From: Malania oleifera
Lineage: Eukaryota; Streptophyta; Magnoliopsida; Santalales; Ximeniaceae
NCBI RefSeq assembly: GCF_029873635.1
Contig: NC_080420.1
Coordinates: 120,908,719-120,972,718, forward strand
Direction: 5' to 3'
Length of the DNA stretch: 64,000 nucleotides
The notes under the pieces were generated by a model that saw only the letters and a list, made by a program, of their open reading frames with translations, was not told the DNA's origin and did not search any database. Below are positions 47,624-58,442 of this stretch, piece by piece; positions within the stretch are counted from its first letter, which is position 1; every line of letters begins with the position of its first letter. The translations under genes and the position numbers were made by a program.

Positions 47624-50600
47624 CCTTGGTCCTAGTTATTTTAAGTCTACCCTTATTCCTCCTACTACTTCTAACATCAGCTAACTCAATCATCTTACTG
47701 TAGTTGGCCAATGTTGCAACTTGCAAGTGCCACCCAAAATGGCTTCATGTGATTAAGAATTTAAAGCAGTGATGAGAAATATGTTTGGTATAATCTTTAC
47801 GAGAGTAAGAAGATGAAAGAAGGATAGAACATTCTTAGCTTAAGTGGTTAAGATTGTCTAATTCTTACGTTGTTTATTAAGACAAGCATTAACCATTCTT
47901 TCAAGTATGAAATGTGCCTATGGTGGAAAAATAACAAGTGAGGGGGAAAATGACATTATATTTTCTATAATAAAAAAATAAGTCCATTATCCCCAGATCT
48001 CTATTGTGTGTCCATCCTCAAGCTTGTGCATGGAGAGAGCATTTTAAATTTCTTTGTTGTTCTAGGAGATGCTCCATTGCACTTCTATTCTGATGCAGTA
48101 TAGTTGGTGATGTTGTCAAAATGATGGATTAGTTATTAATCTTCTGGAAGGGCTTCTTCTTTTTCTTTTTTATCATCATCATCATCGTATAATCCCTTGG
48201 CATTAATGATATGATAATTTATTTGCTAATGCTTGATATGATTTTTTAGCATAATTGTTCATTGTATTAACAAAGTTCATCGTTTGATGTTATAGGTGTC
48301 TATCATGCAAATTGCTTCTGAAAGGAAGGTTTTTGTCTTTGACATGATAAAGTTGTTTGAAGATGTGCCTGAGATTTTAGACAATTGCCTCGTACGCATT
48401 TTGCATTCCCCCCGAATTCTGAAACTAGGTATGAGAAATCTGAATCCATTAGCTTGGATAGACTTCCTCAAATATCACCATAGTGTCATGTTAGCTTTGA
48501 AGGTAATCTGTACTTCCTAGGTAGAGGTAAATCCTTTTCCTGCCTGTGGTTTACTTTTTTTTGGGTTACTGGGAAGGCAACAATCACTGGCAATCTCTAG
48601 CCTCTCATAGATAGAACTTAACTCTTGATTGGTTGTCATCAATACAGATTTGTAATCATCCACTATATATATGTCCTTGTTTCTTTCCAAGTAGGTCAAT
48701 CTGGGTGTCACCCAGATGATAGGTCGTGTTACCGATACTTTAATTTGATGTTTGCCTTGTTGGTTGTGCCTTGTAGGCTATAATTTTCAATGCGATGCAC
48801 AGCAACTAGCTTATTCATATGGTGAGTTGGAGTGTTTTAAGCACTATGAAATGCTACTGGACATTCAGAATGTGTTCAGAGAACCTCGAGGTGGTCTCTC
48901 TGGGCTTGCAATGGTAATTTAAACATTACCTTCACTGCTATCCTCTCATTTCCCACTTCTATATGTCAACTTCTATATCTCAATATGAATCCATTATGCG
49001 TGGACTGCTGCTTGTTATACTCAAATAATCGCTAGACAACTTTCCTGAAACCATTATTACTCAGAAAATACTGGGTGCTGGTTTGAACAAGACAAGACGG
49101 AACAGCAACTGGGAGCAACGACCTTTGAGCCAAAATCAGGTGTGTTGTTATCTATTGTTTCATTAAGATGTTTCCATGATTTCTATCCAAAAAAAAAAAT
49201 GTTTCCACAATTAAAAACTTTTGAGAGTGCTTGTGTTTTTACTATTTCCCTTGGGTAGGTGTCTTTTTATATGGTGACTTTGTCCCCACATACTGTACCT
49301 TCTCTTCTTTCTATATATCTTTTGTTATATAAAAAAAAAAAAAAAAAACTTATGAGAGTGCTATGGGAGTAACATTAAGAATTTTATGTGCCTTCTTTGA
49401 TTATCGAAAAAAAAAAAAAAAAATCTCGAAAGTATTCTCCATCACAATCTTTTAATCATGTGCATATAAATATGCGTGCATGCAAATTTGCAGTGGCTTT
49501 GTGAACCTTGGATGTTTTGCTGATGTCTGTACACCTTATATAGAAGCAGGATTTGGGTTTCCAACCTCTCACTTTTTCTTGTTCTATATTTCCCCCTGTA
49601 CAATATTGATGGTTATGCACTTATGCTTATGTTATGTAAGTCAAATATGGGTATGGCTTTTTAAATTGCCTACTTTATGAATGTTGCCTGCCCCATTCAC
49701 CGACTTCTTTGAATCCAAGTTCTAGATTATTCCATAAGTTTCAAACCTGTGAATTTTTGAAATGCTATTTAATTCCCACGTAAAATAAATAATCACTAAT
49801 TTCTTCTTTGCAGTTTTGATATTATTAAATTCTTTAATGGGTCTATAAAAATTTCATCATTTAAACAAATTGTCATTTAGGACGTTTTTTGCAACCTATG
49901 CTTTTGTTGCATTTATAAATGGATATATTGGTTAAACCAGATCATAGCATCAAGTATCAACGCAATTGACCTGTTAAATTGAAAAATATTCTATTATTAC
50001 CCTTTATAGGTTGTAATTGTAGGCGGAGGAAAAATATGAGCTTTTCATTTACTACTTCAACAACAACAAACGAGCCTCAAGTCCTATTAGGTAGGGTTGG
50101 CTGCATGAATCCTCTTCTGCCATTCTGCACGATCCAAGATAATGCCCTCTTGGTAAATGGTGGGGTGACAAATACTTACCTACCATCTCACTTGAAGTTA
50201 TTCCAAGTTTACCCTTCCTCTTCCTACTACGACTAACATTAGCTAGCTCAACCCATGTTGCCCACCAGCACACATGCCAAACCATCTTAACTGCACTTTC
50301 CTTGTCTTATCTTCTACAGGTGCTGTACGTAGCTTTCCACGAATATGTTCATTCCTTTATTTATCTTATAGAGTTATATCACTCATCCAAGCATTGTCAT
50401 TTTGGCAACTTTTACTTTTTTGATATGTTGTTCCTTACTTGCCCAATATTCTCAACTATATATCACAACCGGTCTAATAGCCATCCCATTTCCTTTTTTA
50501 TGGGCATTCTATGATTAGACAGCATGCTCGAAGCACTTCTCCATTTTAGCCAACCTACTTTAACTCTTATGTATTACATATTCTTCAATTTCTCTCAGTT

Positions 50601-53600
50601 TGCATAATAGATCCTAGGTATTGAAAGCTACCAGCTCTATTAATTTCTTGTCATCAAGTTTAATTCAGGCTGCTTTACTAAATTTCTGAGATGTGAGGAA
50701 ACATGTTTGTTGGATTATGAAGGGAATGTATATTTGTGATGCCTATTATGATGCTTGCATTTTTTTTTAAAGGGTGTTTACATGAACCCTTGAAAAGTTA
50801 AAATAATCTGGTTTTCCTGGAAAAAAAAAATACGAGAACTAAATTTTGGATTTAAAAAAATATGCAGTAATTTTATTTTGTATTGTGAAATTTATTTGTT
50901 GCAGTTAAAACTTATTTTCTTGTCCTTGGAGGGGTGCTTTGGGGGGGGGGGGGGGGGTGGGGGTTGGTATTCTTTAGTTAGTATACTTTCAGTTACCATC
51001 CCATTCGGATATTCAGGGTACTTTGCTTACTTGCATTTATTTACACGGCTTGGCTATCTATATTTCCCAAGCAGCAATTGAGCTTAGTCTTTCTGTGTTC
51101 ATAGTATGCCAGTGGGTGGTCTCTTATCAACATCTGGCTTGGCCTCCTGCCACTTTGTTTATCTTGATTTAGGTTCATTCCTGCACTTGAATAGTTATAG
51201 CATCTGCTCGAAATAGAAGTGTTCAGATGCTTGACTAAGTTTATTGAAGCAGAGAATGGGGATTAGCTTTGTTTATCACTTCTGTTATTTGCAATTTGTG
51301 CGACAAAGCAAGAACTTCTATGCTAAAATAGGCTTATTCTTTGTTTTCTTTATATATTTTGAGGTTGGGAATTTATAGACTTAAGATACTGTTTGCAGCT
51401 AGAATATGCTGCTCTTGATGCTGCTGTACTTGTTCACATATTCCGTCATGTTCGTGGTCATTCTCAGCCTGCTAGTCTATCAGAAGGCCATGCCAAAATT
51501 GAGTGGAAGTCTCACATTGTAAGTATGGACAAAAACTGTAAATAATTCCTTTTTATTTTTCATTTTTCTGCAAATTGACTCCCCCCCCCCCCCCCTCCCT
51601 CTCTTTCTCTCTCCCTTCCTGTGGAAGTCAAGGGTGATGGATACCTACACATTTCCTTGAGCCCAAAATCAAACAAGCAGTTTTCACAGAAACTAAATAA
51701 GGATGGTTTTGGTGGTATAAAATTAAAATTGATCAATTTTATGCCTCCCCACATGAAGTTGAACCTGAAAATAAAATTACAAAATTCTGAAAATATGTAT
51801 ACCATCCCTTCATGTTGTTTGTAAATCAAAGTAAAGCCTTGGGTTAATGGTACTGTTTTTTTTAAAAAAAAAAAAAATGTTATCCTGTTGTAATCGGCTG
51901 TGCTTTATGCTTTTTGTTGTAGTTTGGTTTTTGATTTAAAAAACCATTTGGTTTCGGTTTAAGGGCACCATTGGTGTTCTGATTTCAGTTTCAAATTTCC
52001 TTGATTGAATTTGCTCCGTGGACAAACCTGTTCCTCTTTCTCCTCTTCTGGGTGCATCTGTTCTATTCATATTCCTGCCACTTCCTCCTCTCCAAGGACA
52101 GATAAGCATGAAGCCGGGACTAGGGACATGGTGCGGCTTGAAACAAATATAGGGATACAACAATTCGTAGGCATGTAGGATACGACATGGGATTGACATG
52201 CTAATTAATATATTATTCAAGTATAGTACATATAAAATACTAAGTTGTCAATATTTATTATTTTAAGTTTTTTCGATTGAAATTTTTTTAATATTTATGT
52301 AATATTATATTTAAAAAAAATTCAATATAAAAACACTTAATGCATTTTTTTATTTCTTTTTTAATTTACGATAAGTGTAAACATGTTGCTTTTTTCCATT
52401 GTAAGTTTTGACAAGTTTATTATATACAACAACAACAAAAAACCAAACCTTAAGTCCTACAAGTGGGATTAATTATGACTCCTTTTCTGCCAACGTCCAG
52501 AATCTTGGATTATTTTTTCCAATAATTTGAGGGTTGTTAAATCCTTACTATCTCATTCCAAATTATTTGGGATGATCCCTGCCCTGTCTAGTGTTGCTAC
52601 AACAATAGCTAGATCACTCTTTCTGGTGCACTATTGGACTTACGTTGTAGGTGGTCAAATCATCTTTGCAGCCACTCCCTTATCTTAGCGTGCTATGCCT
52701 AACTTGTTACGATATACCACTCATCCACCTTAGCATTCTCATTTCAACAACTTTTACTTTTTGGATAGGTTGTTTCTTAATTGTCTTAAGATAACCCATA
52801 TGATGTAGCTAACCTTACAACCATATTATAGAACTTTCCTTTTAGTTTCAAGGGTATTCTACTATCATACGACACGTCCAAAACACTTCTTTATTAGTCT
52901 GCTTTAGTTCCATATATCACTTCCTCTTCAGTTTCTTGCATGATAGATCCAAGATATGAAAATTTACTGGTGTGACCTATCAAGTTTAGCCTTCTTTCCT
53001 ATGTTTGCCCTACTTTGAACGAAATTACATTTGATATATTCTATCTTATTTCTATTTATTCCAAAACTTCTAGATTGTAAAGCGTATTTACATAATTCTT
53101 ACTTAAATTCTACTTTACCCAGTTTCATCAATCAAGACAATATCCTATATTCATGCAAAACCTATGCATACATGCACACATATTGATAGGAAGTCTTGAA
53201 CGTTTAAAGGAAAATATGGTTCAGATAAATGAGAAAAACATGAAAGAAATTATATATACGAGTATTGCAAAAATACTATGTCACAAGGGCAGGTTCTAAT
53301 TGGTAGGGGTGGTATGGGGGTTGCTGATCCGGCTATGGTCATAACCTATGACCTTCATCCTTTTTTTGTGAAGTGCATTTAATAATTCTTGCATACGAGA
53401 ATGGTTTCTTAGTACTATTAAAATAGGAAATTGTTGTTGAAGTATAAAATTTTGTGTGTATTTTTAATGCTTATAATTTTATATAGCATGGGAGGTGTTG
53501 TATATAGTTACAAAGGAGATATGAAATATTGTTATGCCATAAAAATTAGGTTTGTTGTCTATATAAAAAAGTTTAGCCGTCAGGGTAAGACTTAAATATT

Positions 53601-54185
53601 ACGACAACCCTATTCTTACCCCTGCAAAGTGGGGAACCTTGTCGCCCTGGTATGCCCTTTTAGTTCTATAGATATGGGCAGCACAGTGCACAAAGCTCCT
53701 GCATGTGCGTGGTCTAAGGAAGGGATGGACGACAATGGGTATATAGTACGTAGACCTTGAACTTTTGCAAGAAGCTATTTTCACGCCTCGAGCCCATGAT
53801 TGGTCACATGGCAACAACTTTGCTATTGCACCTATGCTCCCCTCCCTTTTAGTTCTATGGATATGTAGGGAAAAATACTTAACACTTGTACTGGCTTTGG
53901 AGTTGGATTGATACTGCATTTTTTGGAACTTGGAGTTTTGTGGATTTGAGGAATACGAACATATCAAGTCTGGTCCAAAATCAATATTCAAATCTAGTTT
54001 CAAAATTCACACTCTCAAAAACAATCTAATCTTTATTGCATGTTATTTGTTTAATCTAAAGTAGTTTTGCCCTTCTGGACAATATGCAGGTTTCCCGCAT
54101 GGATAACCAAAAAATGACAAAGAAGCAGATTACAAGTAAAGACAAGTCTGAAGGTGGACTTAACAAGGATTCACAATTGAGCTAG
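34283..54185 (+). CDS. 3'-5' exonuclease, DEDDy type (mut-7/WRN-exonuclease-like)
   Basis: Ten coding exons, all in phase: 34283-34430, 36202-36883, 37009-37093, 40640-40727, 42751-42935, 48296-48428, 48777-48913, 49065-49139, 51399-51518, 54090-54185; 582 aa. Residues 1-330 are helical, without a motif I can name, like the N-terminal part of mut-7-type exonucleases. The nuclease domain spans about 350-550. Motif I is VVGIDCEW (D381, E383), motif II GYNFQCDAQQLA (D447) and motif III YAALDA (Y514, D518), so all five DEDDy residues are present. The tail is Lys-rich (MTKKQITSKDKS), possibly a nuclear signal. By family it should trim RNA or DNA 3' ends with two metal ions; the substrate is unknown. 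The gene spans 20 kb because of transposon-filled introns, but every splice site is canonical GT-AG. Confidence 0.94.
37094..40639 (+). other. Intron 4 of the exonuclease gene (coding-intron 3)
   Basis: 3546 bp. It holds an LTR-like remnant (about 37850-38110, with GCTTATATACATGG and GGGCCCAAGACC, phrases common at plant LTR ends), an RTE-like remnant (38205-38800), and otherwise AT-rich DNA. The acceptor is the weak AATGAAG ending at 40639; phase supports it. Confidence 0.7.
38205..38800 (-). mobile_element. RTE-like remnant with reverse-transcriptase C-terminus (antisense)
   Basis: The left end has CCAACAACAACCAACAAGCC, then CCTTAAGTCCCACTAAG (the 3' end in reverse). On the minus strand, 38589-38771 reads QAEGEIEEDIVHRVKARLG, then CDRRIPLKLKGKFYRMAI and MLYGSE. 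This is a block typical of plant RTE-type polymerases near the protein end. It is degraded, with no open frame elsewhere. Confidence 0.8.
40728..42750 (+). other. Intron 5 of the exonuclease gene
   Basis: 2023 bp. It contains a T run (40941-40957), a TA microsatellite (41274-41298) and no recognisable coding sequence. Confidence 0.7.
44400..46140 (+). mobile_element. Degraded LINE, probably ORF1 remnant plus 3' tail
   Basis: An open stretch at about 44750-45062 (SSPHLKKDPLKQAHCSSQTQ, then KKKASTFSLVEREFSPNSLG) and another at 45202-45440 (Lys/Arg/Glu-rich) look like a low-complexity LINE ORF1. The 3' part has GGAGGACTTCCTGTCCTCG and CTCTATCTAATACATC followed by an A-rich end near 46120, as in plant LINE tails. 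The reverse-transcriptase part is missing. The assignment is tentative. Confidence 0.45.
45742..46002 (+). repeat. About 130-bp tandem duplication in the LINE tail
   Basis: Two copies (about 45742-45872 and 45873-46002) both begin GCATTTGTGGTAAAAGTAAA and include GAGAGCTAGCTAATTCA and GGGATTTAAGAGGGA. They differ at only a few sites. Confidence 0.9.
46377..46460. repeat. 42-bp tandem direct repeat
   Basis: Two units (46377-46418 and 46419-46460) begin GACAACTTGCAAGTCAA and end TTTTTCAAGAAGCAT, with two differences. Confidence 0.92.
47435..47735 (-). mobile_element. RTE-like remnant, antisense, in intron 6
   Basis: The AACAACAACCAAATCTCAAG start and TTCTACTTGGTTGGGCTG match the reversed RTE 3' end seen at 38205, 50056 and 52425. 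CT and TA microsatellites have grown inside it (47546-47568, 47594-47618). Confidence 0.65.
49140..51398 (+). other. Intron 9 of the exonuclease gene
   Basis: 2259 bp. It contains A runs (49331-49348 and about 49409-49424), an RTE-like remnant (50056-50670) and a G17 run (50941-50957). The acceptor TTTGCAG joins to the motif III exon. Confidence 0.75.
50056..50670 (-). mobile_element. RTE-like remnant, antisense, in intron 9
   Basis: It begins TCAACAACAACAAACGAGCC, then CTCAAGTCCTATTAGG. Further right, ATAGATCCTAGGTATTGAAA (near 50607) is the reversed motif found in these elements just upstream of the QAEGE block. No open frame remains. Confidence 0.7.
52425..53170 (-). mobile_element. RTE-like remnant, antisense, in intron 10
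   Basis: It starts ACAACAACAACAAAAAACC, then CTTAAGTCCTACAAGTGGG. It continues through reversed polymerase-derived sequence (TATAGAACTTTCCTTTTAG near 52828; the same string, or close to it, occurs at 38642 and is reversed KGKFY). It is the longest of the five copies and has no intact frame. Confidence 0.72.
53677..53843 (-). mobile_element. Au-like SINE with 22-bp target duplication
   Basis: On the minus strand it has TTGTTGCCATGTGACCA and a degenerate B box (GGGCTCGAGGCG), and ends GTGCACTGTGCTGCC. These match the plant Au SINE, though diverged. It is flanked by 22-bp direct repeats, CCCTTTTAGTTCTAT plus RGATATG, at 53655-53676 and 53844-53865, with one mismatch. Confidence 0.82.
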
Positions 54186-57100
54186 TTTATACCTTACCCT
54201 TCTCATCAGTAAATATTTATGCTCAACCAATGCAGATGCTGCTGAAGTAGACTTGCTGCTGTAGAGTTTCAATTTGTTTATGGGAAAAAATTCTTCACTG
54301 GAAAATGGAATGCCCTAGATTATCTAATATAACTGCATTTTATTCTGCTCTGAATTATATGTGCTTTTGGCTGCTAAATGTAAAATCTTTATCTTGGTCA
54401 TTTTAATTCAGGTCCTGAGCACAAAATGTCAGAACCTCTTGGCTTTCACAGGGAAACCTTACACCTAAAACAAATACTCTTTGCCATGCGTTTCGGAGTA
54501 TGGAATTTGGGTATTATATTTGGATTTGTAAATATTCAAACTAAATTCAGCGCAAAATTATTTTGAGTTTTGTCAAAAGTTACACATGTTCTATTTAAGA
54601 TCTGAAATTCATGTTATCAAATGCACAATCTTAAGCTTTTCAGCCAGCACTATTTGTACATTTTGGATCCACTTTATTCTAAAATCACAGTGATTTTTTT
54701 GTGCCAAAATTTGTTCTAGTTATTGTAGACAATGCTATTCAAGGGATTTTATTTCCCTTAATTTTTTCTTGCTAGTGCACTATTGAGGAGATATGAGAAT
54801 TGCCTCTCAGAAGTAACACATATAATTCAGGTGGTAACAATGTAATTTTTATATGTAAAATGAAAGTAGCAAGGGAAGTTTGTTTTGAGTTGGGAGAGGG
54901 TTGGATTGCGATTAGGCCTAACATATTTTGGCTTCGTTATTTAGTAAATGAGCGTACATAAGCTTGGTTTATAAATCTCTATGGACCATTGAAGAGGCAA
55001 ATTTCAGGACATGTTCATCAATTTAATGCCGCGGTAATTGTTGGGCATCGCTTTCAAAAATTAGAGTAAAAAATTGAAACTATCGACCTATTTGGTTAAT
55101 ATTTATAAAACTCATAAATTAAAAACTTAATTAAAAAATGCTTATTTTTAATTTTAAATCAAATAGTATTATAAAATATGATTAAAATAATAAAATTATA
55201 AATAATACACAATAAAAATATTACTATAGTAAGAATAAAAATTATTATAATTATTTTACTTAATTGTTTTACTTTCAAAATTTACCTTATAATAAAAATT
55301 TTATCGGACATAACAATTGAAAATAGTAAAAATATTGTTGTAATCAGTTTTATTACTATTATTTTTGAAATATATGTATAATTTTCTCTTAATTATATTT
55401 AAATTCATATAATCATTTAATTTTGATTTTCATTTAAAAGTGTATAAAATGATTAATTTAATCTAAAAAATTTATTTTAGAATATTAAAATTTTCGGCAA
55501 TAGGTTTCTAAAACAATTGAAAACCATAAAATTGAATTTTCAATTTTTAGCAAACAATTGAAAACCGACAATAGAAATAGAAAACTGACAACGTTAACAA
55601 TTGTGTTTTCATTATTTGTTTCTTCATTGCGGAGAAATAGAAACAGAAATAAAAAAACAGAAATGATACCAAACATGCCTGAGCTTAATAAGTTTATTTT
55701 TGTGCTAATAAATGAATTATCTTCCAAATCTAACTAAAGAAAAAGACAACTTAATGCCACCATAACCCGACACTTATAAATGAATTGTGCGTAAAGCTAC
55801 ACTTACATACCAAACATCATATTTTTTCTTACCCATTGCTTTAAATTATTGTACTATATATATAGTACAATACTCACAAAGCAGTGGGTAAATAAAATGG
55901 TGATATCTAGAAGATAAGTGTAGCATTTCTGGTCTTATGAATTAGCTAAACAAATGAGTAGGTCATGAGTTAGATGACTTGATTATCATCGTGGTAAATT
56001 ATTTTAAATAGACCATTATTAATTATTCATGAACGACTTGACTGATTTGCAATCTTGGATTCGGACGCGTTTATTTGGAAAAAGAATTTCTTAAGACGGA
56101 ATAACTTAAATTAGTCTAGATCTGTAGAGAACTATTAGGGTCCAGACATGCATGATGACCTATTTGGGACTCAACCCTATTGGTTGCATGGCAAAATCCC
56201 TAATCACAGTTCGATTAAGTTGTTAAATTGAAAATTTGACTCAAACAAATAACTACGAGTTGAAAACTATCTAAGATTCAACGATTTATTTTATTATCTA
56301 AAACCAAAACTCCCTCGCATAACTTTTTGAAAAGACCTTTTTAAAAAGGAGTTAATGAAAAGAAACATTTTAATATTACTTTAAAAATGTTGTTAGAAAG
56401 AAAAAGTTAACTTTGGATATCTCGTAAAAAAGTTGTAAGGTATCTAAAAGTATTTATAATCACTAAAATAAAATACTTATTTTTAGAAAATCTAATTAAT
56501 ATATTGATAGTCTTGTAATAATTGAAAAAAATTAAGGATAACAATGCAATTGAATAATTTATTAGAAAAAAGTTAGATTTTAGCTTTTAAAACATTCAAA
56601 TCTGTAACTTTAAAAGCTCGTTAAAAAAAATTAAAAGTTAACTTTTAAAAGTTAAAAAAACTATTTACCAAACACGTCATATCCAACTTTTACTTTTAAA
56701 AGAAAGTCGGGTCAAACTCACTCTAACCTAATAATTATTATTTTCATTTCATCATCATTTACATGCATATAATCTCTTAAAGGTTCATTTCAATAAGTGA
56801 TGAGCCTTATAAAGCTTATATATAAATAGCTTAACAACATTTATGTTTAAACCAAAAAAATAAAATTTCTATTTCTACCCGTCAAAAGAAAAAAAAAAAA
56901 AACCCACCCCTAATGCATGTAGATCTCAATCTTCTCTCTGAAGATTTGTCCTGAATCGAAATAAAATAAAATAAAAATTATTAAGTTAGGTTGTCTAATT
57001 ATCATAACTAACATGAAATCTAGATTTGAAAATTGTTAGGACAAGGACAACTCAAAACCAACTCACACCTCTATCTCATTTCCTCGTTCGTCGCATCCAA

Positions 57101-57240
57101 AAAACATGCCTAACTATTATTAAAAATTCCTTTTTTGTTAAGGAGGATATTTTTGTCGCCACATAAATAAGCTATTAATGAATTATTTTGAAGGAAGAAA
57201 ATTTTAAAAATTGGCCTGCTAACGAGGCCGTGAAAATAAA
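54186..57240. other. 3' UTR of the exonuclease gene and AT-rich intergenic DNA
   Basis: After the TAG at 54183-54185 there is several hundred bases of 3' UTR-like sequence with no further exon. From 55080 to 57200 the DNA is very AT-rich, with many short A/T repeats and no coding pattern. Confidence 0.6.
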
Positions 57241-57278
57241 TTGTTTGCAAAATTAGGTCCTCTCAATCAACCCCTTCT

Positions 57279-57340
57279 GTCTCTCTCTCTCTCTCTCTCT
57301 CTCAATTGCAACAAAAAATTTGAGAGAGAGAGGGAGAGAG
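57279..57340 (+). repeat. Inverted CT/GA repeats in the DUF3511 gene leader
   Basis: A (CT)n run (57279-57302) and a (GA)n-rich run (57321-57340) are separated by 18 bases (AATTGCAACAAAAAATTT). They can pair as a hairpin that ends two bases before the start codon. Confidence 0.85.
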
Positions 57341-57342
57341 GG

Positions 57343-57723
57343 ATGAAGGACCAGTTGCCGCCTCGGTTGAATCGTGGCGGCAACCAGAAATACCAACTTG
57401 TGAATGGGGAGAAGTACGTGGTCCAGGAGGTCTCCATGCGCCAGGCTTACATCCCGGTGTCGACGCTGGCGGCACACCTCCCGCCGAGGGTGAGGAAGGT
57501 GCAGGGTGGTGGTGTCAAGAGAAGCTACGCGCTGGCGGTGCGGCGGCAGCGGCGGTGGTCGATCTTCAACGACCCGGAGATGAAGAGGAGGAAGAGGGTG
57601 GCGAAGTACAAGTTCTACGCGGTGGAGGGGAAGGTGAAGGAGTCCTTCAAGAAGGGGCTGCGGTGGATCAAGAGCACCTGCTCTAGAATTGTTCACAGAG
57701 GGCCGCAGAGAAACAAAGCTCTC

Positions 57724-57729
<6 letters not shown>
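57343..57729 (+). CDS. DUF3511 domain protein (128 aa, intronless)
   Basis: The ATG at 57343 is chosen because the frame upstream only translates the CT/GA tract into Leu-Ser and Glu-Arg repeats. The C-terminal half (about residues 74-118) matches the plant DUF3511 domain: SIFNDPEMKRRKRVAKYKFY, AVEGKVKESFKKGLRWIK, then CSRIVH. The N-terminal half is basic, with VRKVQGGGVKRSYALAVRRQ (50-69). There is no signal peptide or membrane segment, and the protein is strongly basic (many Arg/Lys), perhaps nuclear or nucleic-acid-binding; that is inference. The family is plant-specific with no established biochemical role. The coding sequence is GC-rich compared with its AT-rich flanks. The TGA stop merges with a GA microsatellite. 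Confidence 0.9.

Positions 57730-57753
<24 letters not shown>
57728..57753 (+). repeat. GA microsatellite starting at the stop codon
   Basis: A perfect (GA)n run begins with the last bases of the TGA stop and forms the start of the 3' UTR. It could pair with the CT run of the leader. Confidence 0.95.
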
Positions 57754-57758
<5 letters not shown>

Positions 57759-58305
57759 ATTCAGGGCATGCATGCATGCACGTGCATGTAGAAGACGAAG
57801 GAGAATGATTGGTAGGTTTGATTATTGGCTTTCAGGCCGGAGACTGATCAAAAGGTTTAATTGTTAAATGTTTATGAGATGTATACATACTCCAATTTTT
57901 TTTTTTTAATTGTCCTCTACGTATGTTATTTTTTAATGATCTCTCAATTCTTGATTTTAATTATTACGGGTTTACTTGGGCAAGAATTTTTTGTTTTTTC
58001 CCAAAAAATCACAACATTAATTAGTGTTTACATTCATGACTCCTTAAAAATTTTAGGTATCTTGTTCAAGATTTCATTCTATGTGTTAAGCAAAACTCAA
58101 TTCATTAAGAATAAGCTCATATATATTTTTTACTGGTTCGCTGTCAAGTATGTAATGAAATGAAAAAAAGAAAAGAAGTTAAATGCAGAGTTGTTACAGA
58201 CCTTCTTGATGTTTTAAAATTTTCACAGAATGATTTTTTTAGTATTTGATTTTAGAATCATTTAATCGTACCACATCTTTTAGTCCGTACTACGCACGAA
58301 GTCGT

Positions 58306-58345
<40 letters not shown>

Positions 58346-58388
58346 TTGTTTGTTATTTTATATCTTTGGCCTTATAAGGAGGAATATA

Positions 58389-58442
<54 letters not shown>

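Larger units (their letters stand above)
42936..48295 (+). other. Intron 6 of the exonuclease gene (5.4 kb)
   Basis: This is the largest intron. It carries a sense-oriented degraded LINE (about 44400-46140), a 42-bp direct repeat (46377-46460), an RTE-like remnant (47435-47735) and CT/TA microsatellites (47546-47618). Donor GTAGTT and acceptor GTTATAG keep phase 0. Confidence 0.75.
51519..54089 (+). other. Intron 10 (last) of the exonuclease gene
   Basis: 2571 bp. It holds a C run (51580-51595), an RTE-like remnant (52425-53170) and an Au-like SINE (53677-53843). It leads to a short last exon coding the basic tail. Confidence 0.75.

Noticed and set aside
53599-54003. Minus-strand frame of 134 codons
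   Set aside because: It runs through the Au-like SINE and its flanks; no domain.
57253-57777. Minus-strand frame of 174 codons opposite the DUF3511 gene
   Set aside because: It is the antisense shadow of a GC-rich coding sequence and its ends are microsatellite.
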